The translations under genes were made by a program, and so were the position numbers. A stretch of 64,000 bases of DNA from Corynebacterium curieae. Its GTDB lineage: Bacteria > Actinomycetota > Actinomycetes > Mycobacteriales > Mycobacteriaceae. Position 1 is the stretch's first letter; each line of letters begins with the position of its first letter. The stretch covers positions 806,001 through 870,000 of the forward strand of contig NZ_JAKMUU010000001.1 in NCBI RefSeq assembly GCF_027570035.1, given 5' to 3'. Below the pieces are notes generated by a model. It was not told where the DNA came from. It did not search any database and saw nothing but the letters and a program-made list of their open reading frames with translations. This document shows positions 10,650 to 18,730 of the stretch, in pieces.

Positions 10650-10660
10650 CGCTATCAGCG
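10650..10660 (-). promoter_or_regulatory. Probable ClgR operator upstream of clpP1P2
   Basis: Read in the direction of clpP1 the site is CGCTGATAGCG. It fits the core CGCYNANRGCG described for ClgR in C. glutamicum, and the following AAC fits the WWS flank. It lies 79 bp upstream of the clpP1 start. The match is seen directly; binding is inferred from the consensus recalled from the literature. Confidence 0.65.
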
Positions 10661-10704
10661 TTTGGCCCGAACTTGTGGCCATGCCTCCTCCGCTAGACAT
10701 GGCA

Positions 10705-10750
10705 AAAGCCCAGCCCATAAAGCACTTTTGCGGCCATTGGGCTGGGCTTT
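10705..10750. terminator. Intrinsic terminator after tig
   Basis: A 13-bp perfect inverted repeat AAAGCCCAGCCCA with its complement (10705-10717 and 10738-10750) lies directly after the tig stop codon. On the minus strand it is followed by a short T stretch (TTTGCC). Confidence 0.8.
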
Positions 10751-10762
10751 CAAAGAAAAGGC

Positions 10763-12118
10763 TTACTCCGCGTCGGTAGCGTCGTTGTCTTCCTCTTCGA
10801 TTTCACCGAAGTACTGGTCAACGTCCACGTCGTTGCCCTCTTCATCCTTAACGGTGGTGCGGCAGATAGCGGCAGCCAGTGCCTTGCCACGACGCACGTC
10901 AGAGAAGAGGTTGGCAATCTGTCCGTTGGACTGCAGCTGCTGGATGAACTGGTTCGGATCCATGCCGTAGGACTGTGCGGTAAACAGGATGTGGTCGGTC
11001 AGCTCCTGCTGAGAGACTTCCGGCTCTTCCTGCTCCGCCACGGCGTCGAGGAACAGCTGGGTGCGGACGGACTCTTCCGCCTGCTCGTGGGTCTGCTTAT
11101 CAAACTCTTCACGGGAAGTTCCCTGTGCCTCGAGCAGCTGAGCCAAAGCCTTCTCATCGTGAGCCAGCTGGCCCAAGATCTGGTGCAGCTGAGAGTGAGC
11201 CTGCTCATTTACAACGGACTGCGGCAGCTCGAACTCAACCTCAGACAGTGCAGATTTCAGAACCTCATCGCGGATTTGTGCCGCCTGCTCAGCCTTCTTG
11301 GTCTCCTCCACCTGGGTCTTGGTGGATTCGCGCAGCTCGTCCATGGTGTCGAACTCGGAAGCCATCTGAGCAAACTCATCGTCCATAGCCGGCAGCTTGC
11401 GCTCCTTGGACTGCTGAACGTGGACCTTGATGGTGGCTTCTTCGTCCTTGTGCTCGCCAGACTGAATGGTGGAGGTGAACTCGTTGTCCTCACCGGTCTT
11501 CATGCCGCGCAGGGCGGTATCCAAGCCCTTGATGAGGTCATCGTCACCGATGCGGTAGGACAGACCCTCAGTAGAGGCGTCCTCGATCTTTTCGCCGTCA
11601 ATCTCAGCGGTGATATCGATAATGGCGTAGTCACCGGTCTTCATCTTGCGCTTGGTGTCCTTAAGCTCACCAAAGCGCTCAGCCAGCTCCTCCAGAGCCT
11701 TGTCGACGTCCTCTTCGTCAGCCTTCAGGGCCGGAACGGTAACGGAGATCTTGGAAAAGTCCGGAACCTCGAACTCTGGGCGGATATCAACCTCTGCGGT
11801 AAATTCCACAAAGTCCTTGTCCTCGATCTTGGAGATATCAACGTCCGGCTGGCCGATGACCTTCAGATCGTTTTCCTTCACTGCCTGCTCGTAGCGGGAA
11901 GGCAGCATGTCATTGACAACCTGCTCCAGGATGGGGCCGCGGCCGAAGCGAGCGTCAATAAGCTGGCGCGGTGCCTTGCCCTTACGGAAACCTGGAATAG
12001 AAACCTGCTGCGCGATTGCCGCGTAAGCCTGATCGATTTCCTGGTCCAGCTCCGCAAACGGAACGTTGACGGTGAGCTTAACGCGGGTATCGCTCAGCTT
12101 GTCTACGGTGGTCTTCAC
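10763..12118 (-). CDS. tig: Trigger factor (ribosome-associated chaperone, PPIase)
   Basis: Trigger factor binds the ribosome exit tunnel and folds nascent chains. The 451-residue protein has the ribosome-docking N-domain with the signature region [15 protein letters not shown] at about residues 40-55. A central FKBP-type peptidyl-prolyl isomerase domain follows (starting near [14 protein letters not shown]), then a long helical C-terminal arm and an acidic tail ([13 protein letters not shown]). Its length fits actinobacterial homologues. It lies upstream of clpP1P2 but has its own terminator, so it is a separate transcript. The adjacent chaperone and protease pair is the usual actinobacterial arrangement. 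Confidence 0.97.
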   Translation of the reverse strand: MKTTVDKLSDTRVKLTVNVPFAELDQEIDQAYAAIAQQVSIPGFRKGKAPRQLIDARFGRGPILEQVVNDMLPSRYEQAVKENDLKVIGQPDVDISKIEDKDFVEFTAEVDIRPEFEVPDFSKISVTVPALKADEEDVDKALEELAERFGELKDTKRKMKTGDYAIIDITAEIDGEKIEDASTEGLSYRIGDDDLIKGLDTALRGMKTGEDNEFTSTIQSGEHKDEEATIKVHVQQSKERKLPAMDDEFAQMASEFDTMDELRESTKTQVEETKKAEQAAQIRDEVLKSALSEVEFELPQSVVNEQAHSQLHQILGQLAHDEKALAQLLEAQGTSREEFDKQTHEQAEESVRTQLFLDAVAEQEEPEVSQQELTDHILFTAQSYGMDPNQFIQQLQSNGQIANLFSDVRRGKALAAAICRTTVKDEEGNDVDVDQYFGEIEEEDNDATDAE

Positions 12119-12163
12119 GAGTGAATCTCCCTGGCTTCATTGTTTTACGTACATAAACTTAAA

Positions 12164-12203
12164 GGGGGTCCGGAAATCCTTATTAGGGCATTTCCAGACC
12201 CCC
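12164..12203 (-). terminator. Terminator of tRNA-Pro
   Basis: Arms 12164-12177 and 12190-12203 pair over 14 positions with one G-T wobble and a 12-nt loop. On the minus strand the stem is followed by TTTAAGTTT. It starts 6 nt after the tRNA-Pro end. Confidence 0.75.
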
Positions 12204-12208
12204 ATACG

Positions 12209-12282
12209 TCGGGGCGACAGGATTTGAACCTGCGACCCCCTGCTCCCAAAGCAGGTGCGCTACCAAACTGCGCCACGCCCCG
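12209..12282 (-). tRNA. tRNA-Pro (anticodon TGG)
   Basis: The minus strand folds into a complete cloverleaf. The acceptor stem is CGGGGCG/CGCCCCG, and the anticodon stem CCTGC/GCAGG encloses loop TTTGGGA with anticodon TGG. The T arm carries GGTTCAAATCC. The discriminator base is A (12209). CCA is not encoded. Confidence 0.96.
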
Positions 12283-12416
12283 TATGTAGGCCACCAAGTT
12301 GCCTTGGCTGCGTTGCATACCTGAGACAGTGTACCGTGTCCGTTTTAAATCTCCTAAACGGACCCCCATTAAACGGCATCACCGCAGCCTAGCAGCCATT
12401 TTTGACAGGTTTCCGG

Positions 12417-13238
12417 CTAAAAATCGAAATCAAACATTCCATCAAAGAAACCGTCACCATCACCATCCGTCAGGCCGTCAAAGAAACCGCCACCGTCATC
12501 ACCGCCGCCCATATCGCCAGCGTCGCCTGCATCGCCGCCGTCGGCACCGAAATCTCCACCGCCCATTTCATCGGGACCGCCCCAAGCGCCGCTTTCCGCG
12601 GCCGCCGCGGAGTAACCGACGCCAGACATGCCAGAAAAGAGCGCATTAAACATCATGGAGTAGCCCATCATCCACACACCGGTTTGCAAAGCATCTGCCC
12701 ACCACGGACGGGAATACCAACCAGCGGGAACCGGACGCCCTGCCACGGTGCCACCTGGGTAGTAGTTCGGGGTATCCGCCGAAGCATATGGAGAGGCAGT
12801 AATCTGCTGACCATTCGCTTCTACCGTGCGCTTTTCAGTGACCTTGCCAGCCGCGCGCTGACCTTCCAGCGGAGGTAGTTCCGGCCCCGGGTTCATACCC
12901 ATAATTTCGCGAGCGGCATTAACGTAATGCATTCCCTCCAATGCAGATTCACGGGCCAGATTGGCCTGTTTAACGGTCGTTGCTTGCGCAATCGCGGAAT
13001 TCGCCGCGGTAAAGCGCTCCGAGGCGTCCGCCATCGCTTGCTGAGAAGCAGTATCCGTGCCAGAAATCTGCATTACCTGGCCGCCGAGACGTTCTATCCA
13101 CCGGCGGGCATCAGCCTGGGCGTCCGCAAGCTGCGTTGCTTCACGCTCCTCGCGCTTCTTTTTGGAGGTGCGCGAGGAAATTAGCCAAGCTCCACCGCCC
13201 AGCACGATTGCCACAAGAAGAACGTTCACAGAAATCAT
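12417..13238 (-). CDS. Membrane-anchored DUF1542-like protein with Gly/Asp-rich tail
   Basis: This 273-residue protein starts with a single N-terminal membrane helix (residues 3-20, VNVLLVAIVLGGGAWLI). A highly charged helical segment follows (KKKREEREATQLADAQADARRW, up to about residue 110), resembling DUF1542-type coiled helices. The middle has Tyr/Trp clusters, with WYSRPWWADALQTGVWMMGYSMMF as a possible second hydrophobic patch. The last 60 residues are almost only Gly, Asp and Phe (GGGDDGGGFFDG), a low-complexity disordered tail. Similar proteins are annotated in corynebacteria with unknown function. It is monocistronic. Whether the tail faces the cytoplasm or the envelope cannot be told. 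Confidence 0.8.
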   Translation of the reverse strand: MISVNVLLVAIVLGGGAWLISSRTSKKKREEREATQLADAQADARRWIERLGGQVMQISGTDTASQQAMADASERFTAANSAIAQATTVKQANLARESALEGMHYVNAAREIMGMNPGPELPPLEGQRAAGKVTEKRTVEANGQQITASPYASADTPNYYPGGTVAGRPVPAGWYSRPWWADALQTGVWMMGYSMMFNALFSGMSGVGYSAAAAESGAWGGPDEMGGGDFGADGGDAGDAGDMGGGDDGGGFFDGLTDGDGDGFFDGMFDFDF

Positions 13239-13371
13239 CGCTTTCTTTAACGAGGTTTAGTCTCGCTGAACCAACGGTTGACGCGGCCATTCAGTTCCCT
13301 ATGCCTTGCCCATTTTATTTTTTGGCCCTGTGTGCGCTAAAGTATGGCGCAGCGTTTCAATAGCGCTCTGT

Positions 13372-13446
13372 GGGAATGTCGTATAGTGGCTAATACCTCA
13401 GCCTTCCAAGCTGAAGACGCGGGTTCGATTCCCGTCATTCCCTCCA
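13372..13446 (+). tRNA. tRNA-Gly (anticodon TCC)
   Basis: The acceptor stem is GGGAATG/CATTCCC. Anticodon stem TCAGC/GCTGA encloses loop CTTCCAA with anticodon TCC. The T arm is GCGGGTTCGATTCCCGT. The discriminator is T, and CCA is encoded at 13444-13446. Confidence 0.96.
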
Positions 13447-13583
13447 ATTTCGCTCATCTTTCAGGTGGGCGATTTTCGTTTTCTACCTACCCCTGACCCG
13501 CCCATTCCGGCTTAAGCCCCCATTCCCAGCTGGCCACACTTGTTTTAAGGCAGAAATATGCGGCGATGTGTAGGGTGGCGCGC

Positions 13584-14276
13584 ATGACTTCAGCCAATAA
13601 GTATTCCGAATTCATCCGCAATCGCCATTCTCCCCGCGCCTTCCTGCCGGAGCCCATGCCGGTAGAAGACATCAAGCAGGTTCTGGAAGACGCCCAATCC
13701 GCCCCGTCTAACTCCAATACCCAGCCGTGGAATGTCCACCTCGTAGGCGGGGAAACACTCAAAGAACTAAGCGCCGCCCTTATTGAGGAATTCGATACCA
13801 ACGGGCTCAGCCCGGATTTCACCACCGATTATGGTGAGGGTGTCCATCCCAAGCGATCTCAAGAGTTGGCCGCCAAAATGTACGGGCTGCTTGGTATTAA
13901 GCGCGAGGATAAAGAAGGCCGCATGGAGTTTATCCGCGAAAACCTGCGCTTCTTTGGCGCACCCCATGCGGTGCTTCTTTTTATCCCGCCGATGGGCGAC
14001 CGCATCCGTGCCGCCTTTGACCAGGGAACCTACACCCAAAACTTCCTGCTTTCCCTGGAAGCACACGGATATCACGGCATCCCACAGGGCATGATCTCCT
14101 TGATTGTGCCAACCGCACGTGAATTCCTCGGCGTGGACGAGGACTACAAGCTAGTCACCGCCATCACCTTTGGTACTGCCGATGAATCGAGCCCGGTCTT
14201 CAAGACGGATCCAGGCCGCGCGCCGCTATCGGAAACCATAACGATCCACGGCATCGAGGGCTTGGACCTCGATTAG
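13584..14276 (+). CDS. Nitroreductase family protein (FMN-dependent)
   Basis: This 230-residue flavoprotein has the nitroreductase fold. The N-terminal FMN-binding region includes FIRNRHSPRAFLPEP and the second region APSNSNTQPWNVHLV, both diagnostic. The C-terminal part contains EAHGYHGIPQGMI, corresponding to the usual GLGTCPMG-like segment. Such enzymes reduce nitro- or quinone compounds with NAD(P)H; the physiological substrate is unknown. ATG 13584 is preferred over a start 18 nt upstream because the family N-terminus begins here. The upstream sequence has a TAGGGT-like -10 and no clear Shine-Dalgarno, so the message may be leaderless. Confidence 0.88.
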   Translation: MTSANKYSEFIRNRHSPRAFLPEPMPVEDIKQVLEDAQSAPSNSNTQPWNVHLVGGETLKELSAALIEEFDTNGLSPDFTTDYGEGVHPKRSQELAAKMYGLLGIKREDKEGRMEFIRENLRFFGAPHAVLLFIPPMGDRIRAAFDQGTYTQNFLLSLEAHGYHGIPQGMISLIVPTAREFLGVDEDYKLVTAITFGTADESSPVFKTDPGRAPLSETITIHGIEGLDLD

Positions 14277-14363
14277 GGGTCCAGCCCTACCAGAGACCTA
14301 CTTTCAGCCAATCAGCTCAGCGAACGGCCAGGGGCGGAAGTAAATAAGAGAAGGTCGCCGAAA

Positions 14364-14379
14364 GGGGGCGTCGGCAAGC
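14364..14379 (+). repeat. Dispersed 16-bp motif, copy 2
   Basis: GGGGGCGTCGGCAAGC, intergenic, ending 1 bp before the TAGAAT -10 box of the sulfatase-like gene. It occupies the promoter spacer and -35 area. Confidence 0.5.
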
Positions 14380-14393
14380 CTAGAATTATGGCC

Positions 14394-15026
14394 ATGGATA
14401 TCACTCTTGCGACCTTTGACCATGCCCCCGAGTCCGCACTGCGCGGCGTGCGCTTTAAGAATGCGTGGGTGCCTTCGGAAAAGTATGCGGATTCGCGCCG
14501 CGGTACGCTCACCGGCCAGTACCCGCAGCGCCAGGCCACCACGCGCATCAGTGAGGTCTTTGCCGGCGTGGGTTATGAGGTGCGCGAGGATACGCAGCCG
14601 GCCGGCGCAGATGTCTTTCGCTTGCTAGAGCAGCCCAGCGTAGAGGAGCTCGACCAGGTTAAGGGCGTTATTGCCATCTGCTCTTTGCTGGGCGGGAATG
14701 CACCGATGTCGGTACTGTGGCCGGGCGTGGCAGAAAGCGGGGAGAATAATGAGCTCGTCTCCCCTATTGACTTGGCTCCCACGCTCGCCGCTATTGCTGG
14801 GCTCGATGTGCGGCCCAATGCTCGCCTGTCCTTCGATGGGTTGAACCTGGTGCCGGTGCTGCGCCATGGCGCCTCGGGGCATGCCGCGTTGTTCTTTGAT
14901 AATGGCGTGCGCATGATTGATGCCTCGCTTATCGACGACACGGCTAACCCACCCCATGAGCGCGCCCGCCTGCAGGATGAGTGGGAGACGTGGAATAAAT
15001 TCATCACGCTCGGCCCGCTGCAGTAG
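14394..15026 (+). CDS. Degenerate sulfatase/alkaline phosphatase-superfamily-like protein
   Basis: This is a 210-residue protein with two blocks that resemble arylsulfatases. Near the N-terminus, RGVRFKNAWVPSEKYADSRRGTLTG corresponds to the catalytic region; the consensus C/S-x-P-S-R is replaced by ADSRR, so the formylglycine-forming residue is missing. Near residue 125, SPIDLAPTLAAIAGLDV matches the conserved VDLxPTLLxLAG segment, followed by DGLNLVPVLRHG. The protein is about half the usual length, and the metal-binding N-terminal Asp pair and much of the middle are absent. It is therefore probably not a sulfatase, although the reading frame is intact. A TAGAAT -10 box 7 nt before ATG 14394 suggests leaderless translation. 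Confidence 0.65.
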   Translation: MDITLATFDHAPESALRGVRFKNAWVPSEKYADSRRGTLTGQYPQRQATTRISEVFAGVGYEVREDTQPAGADVFRLLEQPSVEELDQVKGVIAICSLLGGNAPMSVLWPGVAESGENNELVSPIDLAPTLAAIAGLDVRPNARLSFDGLNLVPVLRHGASGHAALFFDNGVRMIDASLIDDTANPPHERARLQDEWETWNKFITLGPLQ

Positions 15027-15044
15027 ATAGGTAGTCTGGGACGC

Positions 15045-15878
15045 ATGAGCGTACCTAACATCACCCTTAATGATGGCAATACCATCCCACAGCTGGGCTT
15101 CGGCGTCTTCCAAATGGATCCGGACAAGACCGAGGAGCTGGTAGCTGAGGCCCTGCGCGTGGGCTATCGCCATATCGATACCGCCGCAATCTATGACAAT
15201 GAAGAAGGCGTAGGTAAGGCTATTGCCAACTCCGGCATCCCGCGCGAGGAACTTTTTGTTACCACCAAGCTGTGGAATGACCGCCAGACCGATGCCGCCG
15301 CGGCGCTCGATGAGTCTTTGGAAAAACTCGGCTTGGATTATGTGGATCTTTACCTCATCCATTGGCCTACGCCTGCAAAGGGCACGTACGTCGAGGCGTG
15401 GAAGCAACTCATTGAGTTGCAAAAGCAAGGCAAGGCAAAGTCCATTGGCGTGTCCAACTTCGAGCTGGAGCATTTGGAGCAATTGGAGCTAAAGACCGAC
15501 GTCAAGCCTGCGGTGAATCAGGTTGAGCTTCACCCTTATTTGCAGCGCTGGCGCGAGCTGGATGCCTTCCGCGCCCATACCGTCTCCATCGAGGCGTGGG
15601 GCCCGCTGGGCCAGGGAAAGAGCGATATCTTGGAGGCCCCCGAGGTCACCGACGCCGCTGCTGCGCACGATGTCAGCCCGGCACAGGTGATCATCCGCTG
15701 GCACCTGCAAAACGGCGTGATCCTCTTCCCCAAGTCCGCTACCCCCTCGCGCATCGCGGAGAACTTCGACGTCTTCGGCTTTGAGCTAACCGAGGAAGAG
15801 ATGGCCGCCATCACTGCTTTGGATGAGGGCGAAGAGGGGCGCGGCGGCCCGCACCCGAATGACATGAATGACGCCTAA
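15045..15878 (+). CDS. Aldo/keto reductase (2,5-diketo-D-gluconate reductase type)
   Basis: This 277-residue NADPH-dependent aldo/keto reductase belongs to the AKR5-like group. The catalytic tetrad is intact: Asp45, Tyr50, Lys75 and His106 (in YLIHWP). Further family marks are GYRHIDTAAIYDNEEGVG and IGVSNFELEHL, and the C-terminal cofactor loop PKSATPSRIAENFDVF. Corynebacterial 2,5-diketo-D-gluconate reductases are the best known relatives, but the natural substrate may be another aldehyde or ketone. It begins 18 bp after the sulfatase-like gene and may be co-transcribed. A hairpin terminator follows. Confidence 0.92.
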   Translation: MSVPNITLNDGNTIPQLGFGVFQMDPDKTEELVAEALRVGYRHIDTAAIYDNEEGVGKAIANSGIPREELFVTTKLWNDRQTDAAAALDESLEKLGLDYVDLYLIHWPTPAKGTYVEAWKQLIELQKQGKAKSIGVSNFELEHLEQLELKTDVKPAVNQVELHPYLQRWRELDAFRAHTVSIEAWGPLGQGKSDILEAPEVTDAAAAHDVSPAQVIIRWHLQNGVILFPKSATPSRIAENFDVFGFELTEEEMAAITALDEGEEGRGGPHPNDMNDA

Positions 15879-15929
15879 AGCTTAGTGCCACGGCCGTGTC
15901 GGCCAAACTTGCCGAAGCGCACAAAGAAT

Positions 15930-15958
15930 CGCCGCGGATCCCCGTAGGGTCCGCGGCG
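15930..15958. terminator. Bidirectional terminator between aldo/keto reductase and rpiB
   Basis: The stem CGCCGCGGA/TCCGCGGCG (15930-15938 and 15950-15958) with an 11-nt loop sits between two convergent genes. A short TTTGA follows on the plus strand. Confidence 0.75.
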
Positions 15959-15973
15959 TTTGATATGCCGGAT

Positions 15974-16447
15974 TTAGGCCTCCGGCAGCTCAGGAGCGAT
16001 ACCAGTGCGCTCGTATTCCGCCAAAATATCGATGCGGCGCTGGTGGCGCTCGGCGCGGGACCATTCCTGATCTAGGAAGGCGTCGACGATTTCCAGCGCT
16101 TGCTCCTCGGTGTGCATGCGGCCGCCAATGCCAATGAGCTGGGCGTTATTGTGTTCACGGGCCAAACGGGCGGTCTCTGCGGACCAAGCCAGGGCGCAAC
16201 GAGCACCCTTGACCTTATTGGCAGCAATTTGCTCGCCATTGCCAGAACCGCCGAGCACAATGCCCAGGGAACCTGGATCATTGACGGTGCGTTGTGCAGC
16301 CTCAATGCAATATGCCGGGTAATCATCCTCGGCATCGTAGGTGTGGGCGCCACAATCAATAACCTCGTGGCCCTGCTTGGTCAGGTGTTCAGCAATCAGG
16401 TTCTTGGTTTCGAAACCTGCGTGGTCTGCTCCTAGATATACGCGCAT
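15974..16447 (-). CDS. rpiB: Ribose-5-phosphate isomerase B
   Basis: RpiB interconverts ribose 5-phosphate and ribulose 5-phosphate in the non-oxidative pentose phosphate pathway. The 157-residue protein has the N-terminal phosphate-binding GADHAGFE motif and GIVLGGSGNGEQIAANKVKG. In the latter a Ser replaces the Cys found at this position in many RpiB proteins, as is usual in actinobacteria. The C-terminal EHNNAQLIGIGGRMH is also present. ATG 16447 gives the family N-terminus MRVYLGADHAGF, with an AGGAT about 6 nt upstream. A start at 16456 is also possible. Confidence 0.95.
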   Translation of the reverse strand: MRVYLGADHAGFETKNLIAEHLTKQGHEVIDCGAHTYDAEDDYPAYCIEAAQRTVNDPGSLGIVLGGSGNGEQIAANKVKGARCALAWSAETARLAREHNNAQLIGIGGRMHTEEQALEIVDAFLDQEWSRAERHQRRIDILAEYERTGIAPELPEA

Positions 16448-16563
16448 GGCCCACATCCTACCGGCCCAGCGCGCGTTGAGGAGGCTAACTGCCCACCCTG
16501 TTTCGCATTACATATTCCTGATAAGCTCGCGAGCACATGGCAACACAATAAGGGAGGAAAGCT

Positions 16564-16971
16564 ATTCCTATAACCAGACCAGTGCTCGTGTTTTACGGCG
16601 GCGGCCTACTTGCCTGGATCATCCTATTAGCTATCCAGGTTTTCGGCGGCGGAGGCTTCCTTTTGCCGCTTATCACCAGCATCCTAGCAACGTTGGCCCA
16701 TGCGGGCTTGGGCACATGGTGGATTGCGCAGAAGGTGCGCGGTAATCCGCGGGCCAATGGAGGCGCAATAGCTGCCGGCATTATCGCGCTTCTCGCTGGA
16801 GTCTCGTGGGCCTCCTGGGTGGTCGTCGCTTGGGACGACTTTCAGGCCGGCATGGAACTTCCCTCTATCAATATCGCAGGTCTGCCGGCATTCATCTTGA
16901 CCCCGCTGACCATCGCACTGTGCATCGGGGCCGCAATTCAGCTGCGCCGGCGCAAAAAGAGCACCCAGTAG
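16564..16971 (+). CDS. Small multi-pass membrane protein, possible ATT start
   Basis: This protein of about 135 residues has four likely membrane helices (starting LVFYGGGLLAWIILLAIQVF, then ILATLAHAGLGTWWIA, GGAIAAGIIALLAGVSWASW, and FILTPLTIALCIGAAIQL), ending in RRRKKSTQ. No family is recognised. The start is odd. The first conventional codon is GTG at 16582, but the strong Shine-Dalgarno GGGAGG (16552-16557) is 24 nt away from it. The same site is 6 nt from an in-frame ATT at 16564, which would give PITRPVLVF. Either ATT is used, as known for infC, or the original ATG mutated. It is divergent from rpiB. Confidence 0.72.
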   Translation: MPITRPVLVFYGGGLLAWIILLAIQVFGGGGFLLPLITSILATLAHAGLGTWWIAQKVRGNPRANGGAIAAGIIALLAGVSWASWVVVAWDDFQAGMELPSINIAGLPAFILTPLTIALCIGAAIQLRRRKKSTQ

Positions 16972-17165
16972 CTACAAGAAACAGATTCTTTGGGTGGAAA
17001 CTCCCCCTTTGCTTTTAGGCTGCCGGCAAAGATCAACTCGGTCACCGCTAACCATCGCTTTAAATCTAGAAATCAGAGGATTCATATCCAAAACAGGACA
17101 GGAAATTGCTAAGAATCAAGTAGCCTCTTAGTAAAGTCTGAAACTCTCCCTCAAAGGACTAGAGC
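16972..17165. other. Gene-free stretch before the Excalibur lipoprotein
   Basis: 194 bp without coding character. It must contain the promoter of the following gene; an AT-rich TAGTAAAGT stretch about 35 bp upstream of the ATG is a candidate. No repeat or hairpin stands out. Confidence 0.3.
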
Positions 17166-17768
17166 ATGAAAAAGCTACTTCCCATTCTCGTTACAACCAC
17201 GCTTTTGATATCAGCATGTAGCGATTCAGGCGAAAGCTCCGAGACCACTTCGAGCACGACCAGCAGTAGTCCGTCGAGCACCACCACGTCCTCTACGACT
17301 AGCTCGACAAGTAGTGTCACTACCTCCTCATCTAGCGAGGTTACGCCTCCATCAGAGGTCGAAGAACCTGACGAAGAAGATGAGCACGACGATGACGATC
17401 TCCACGTACACGATAATCCGAACGCTGCATTGGGCTACTCAGATGAGGAAGAACAAGCTGAGCAAGCTCCTGCGGAAAAGACCGTTTCCTCTTGTGGAGA
17501 CCCCTCAATTCATGAACGCGGCACGACGTTCTTCTCGGACGGCACCTCCGGCTGGACTCAACAGTGCTCAGATGAAATGGCCCCACAGGTTGCACAGCAA
17601 TTCGTAGCACCGCCGGCCGAGCAACAAAACGACCCAGCACCAGCCGGTGGTGGATCTGGTCGAACCTGCGCCGAAATTGGGCACAAAGTCTATCCTGGCG
17701 ACCCCGACTACTCGCCAGCACGAGATGAGGACGGCGACGGTGTGGGCTGCGAATCCTATCCGGGATAA
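17166..17768 (+). CDS. Ser/Thr-rich lipoprotein with C-terminal Excalibur domain
   Basis: This 200-residue exported lipoprotein starts with a short signal peptide and lipobox LISAC (Cys at about residue 18). A linker of some 40 almost pure Ser/Thr residues follows, likely to span the cell wall or be glycosylated. Next comes an acidic stretch (EEPDEEDEHDDDD). The last 35 residues form an Excalibur calcium-binding domain: TCAEIGHKV, then DPDYSPARDEDGDGVGCE with the DxDxDGxxCE signature. Two further cysteines in SSCGD and QQCSD may form a disulphide in a middle module. The role is unknown; surface calcium binding is inferred. AAAGGA precedes the ATG. Confidence 0.88.
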   Translation: MKKLLPILVTTTLLISACSDSGESSETTSSTTSSSPSSTTTSSTTSSTSSVTTSSSSEVTPPSEVEEPDEEDEHDDDDLHVHDNPNAALGYSDEEEQAEQAPAEKTVSSCGDPSIHERGTTFFSDGTSGWTQQCSDEMAPQVAQQFVAPPAEQQNDPAPAGGGSGRTCAEIGHKVYPGDPDYSPARDEDGDGVGCESYPG

Positions 17769-18008
17769 TGCATTCCCCGATTTATGCGGAGAATTAAAGA
17801 CTAAGTAGGAGCAGGCAGGGAAACCACGCCCTACCTACCGGCATCCCTTAGCTTCTCCGCTTACCGCTGCTGAGATCGCAACCATTTCAGCCCCGCGAAT
17901 CCAGCAGCAAGAGTGGGCAATTTAGCCCCCATGCTCCTACGGCAGAAGGGTCTGACTCACCAACGCCTTCTACTGGAGCGTGTGATGAGTAATGATCCTC
18001 GCTTTGGC
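17769..18008. other. Gene-free stretch after the Excalibur lipoprotein
   Basis: 240 bp between two convergent genes. An imperfect hairpin around 17805-17845 (GTAGG..CAGGG with CCCTACCTAC) may act as terminator. No conserved ORF or RNA gene is recognised. Confidence 0.3.
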
Positions 18009-18632
18009 TTACCTCTCCTCCACCTGCGGCATCTCGGTGCGGGAGCGCTTGAGTTCGAAGAAGTATGGGTACTGGGCAAGGCGCAGGGAGGCGTCGAAAA
18101 GCTCACCTGCTTCTTCCCCGGTAGGAATGCGGGTAATGACTGGACCGAAGAAAGCGGTCTCGCCCAGCTTGATAACCGGGGTTCCTACCTCGTCGCCCAC
18201 GGAAGAGATACCGTTGTGGTGGTATTCGCGCAGCTTTTCGTCATAGTCTTCAGTATTGGCTACCTCGGCAAACTCGGCGGGAAGATCCACCTCCGCTAAG
18301 GCCTGCGCGATGATGTCGTCATAACCGCCAAAGCCGGTGCGCCCGCCATTGCCCTTGGCGTGAACCAGGGTGCCCATCGCAGTGTAGAGCTCGTCTACCT
18401 TCTCTGGACGCTCGGCCTTTACCTTGGCAAAGACGCGTGCTGGGCCCCAGTTGGCCTTCATCATGTCCATGTAGCTGGGGTCCAAATCGCGGCCGTCGTT
18501 AAGCACGGACAAAGACATCGGCTCGAACTCGACCTCAATATCACGGACCTTTTCTACCTCTTTAATCCAGCGAGAGGTGGCCCAAGCGAAGGGGCAGGAT
18601 ACGTCGAACCAGAACTTTACTGCATCAGCCAT
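18009..18632 (-). CDS. DsbA-family oxidoreductase, Rv2466c-like
   Basis: This 207-residue thioredoxin-fold protein of the DsbA/FrnE group has N-terminus KFWFDVSCPFAWATSRWI. The order next to rpiB and pepN matches M. tuberculosis Rv2465c-Rv2466c-Rv2467, where Rv2466c is a mycothiol-dependent reductase. The active site here reads CPFA rather than a CxxC pair, so only the first cysteine (residue 13) is present, which fits a one-cysteine, mycothiol-using mechanism. A conserved GVGTP-like cis-proline loop is visible as DEVGTPVI. It is divergent from pepN, 98 bp apart. Confidence 0.88.
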   Translation of the reverse strand: MADAVKFWFDVSCPFAWATSRWIKEVEKVRDIEVEFEPMSLSVLNDGRDLDPSYMDMMKANWGPARVFAKVKAERPEKVDELYTAMGTLVHAKGNGGRTGFGGYDDIIAQALAEVDLPAEFAEVANTEDYDEKLREYHHNGISSVGDEVGTPVIKLGETAFFGPVITRIPTGEEAGELFDASLRLAQYPYFFELKRSRTEMPQVEER

Positions 18633-18730
18633 GATTACTCCTTTGATTGATAAAAGTTTGCCCCACCAGCCTAGGCACGGGACTACTGTGGATGCAGAAC
18701 TATTTTCGGTACAGAAGGAGAATTTAGGCT

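Noticed and set aside
10991..12124. 377-codon frame antisense to tig
   Set aside because: It is Leu/Gly-repetitive with no recognisable domain; trigger factor on the other strand is complete and typical.
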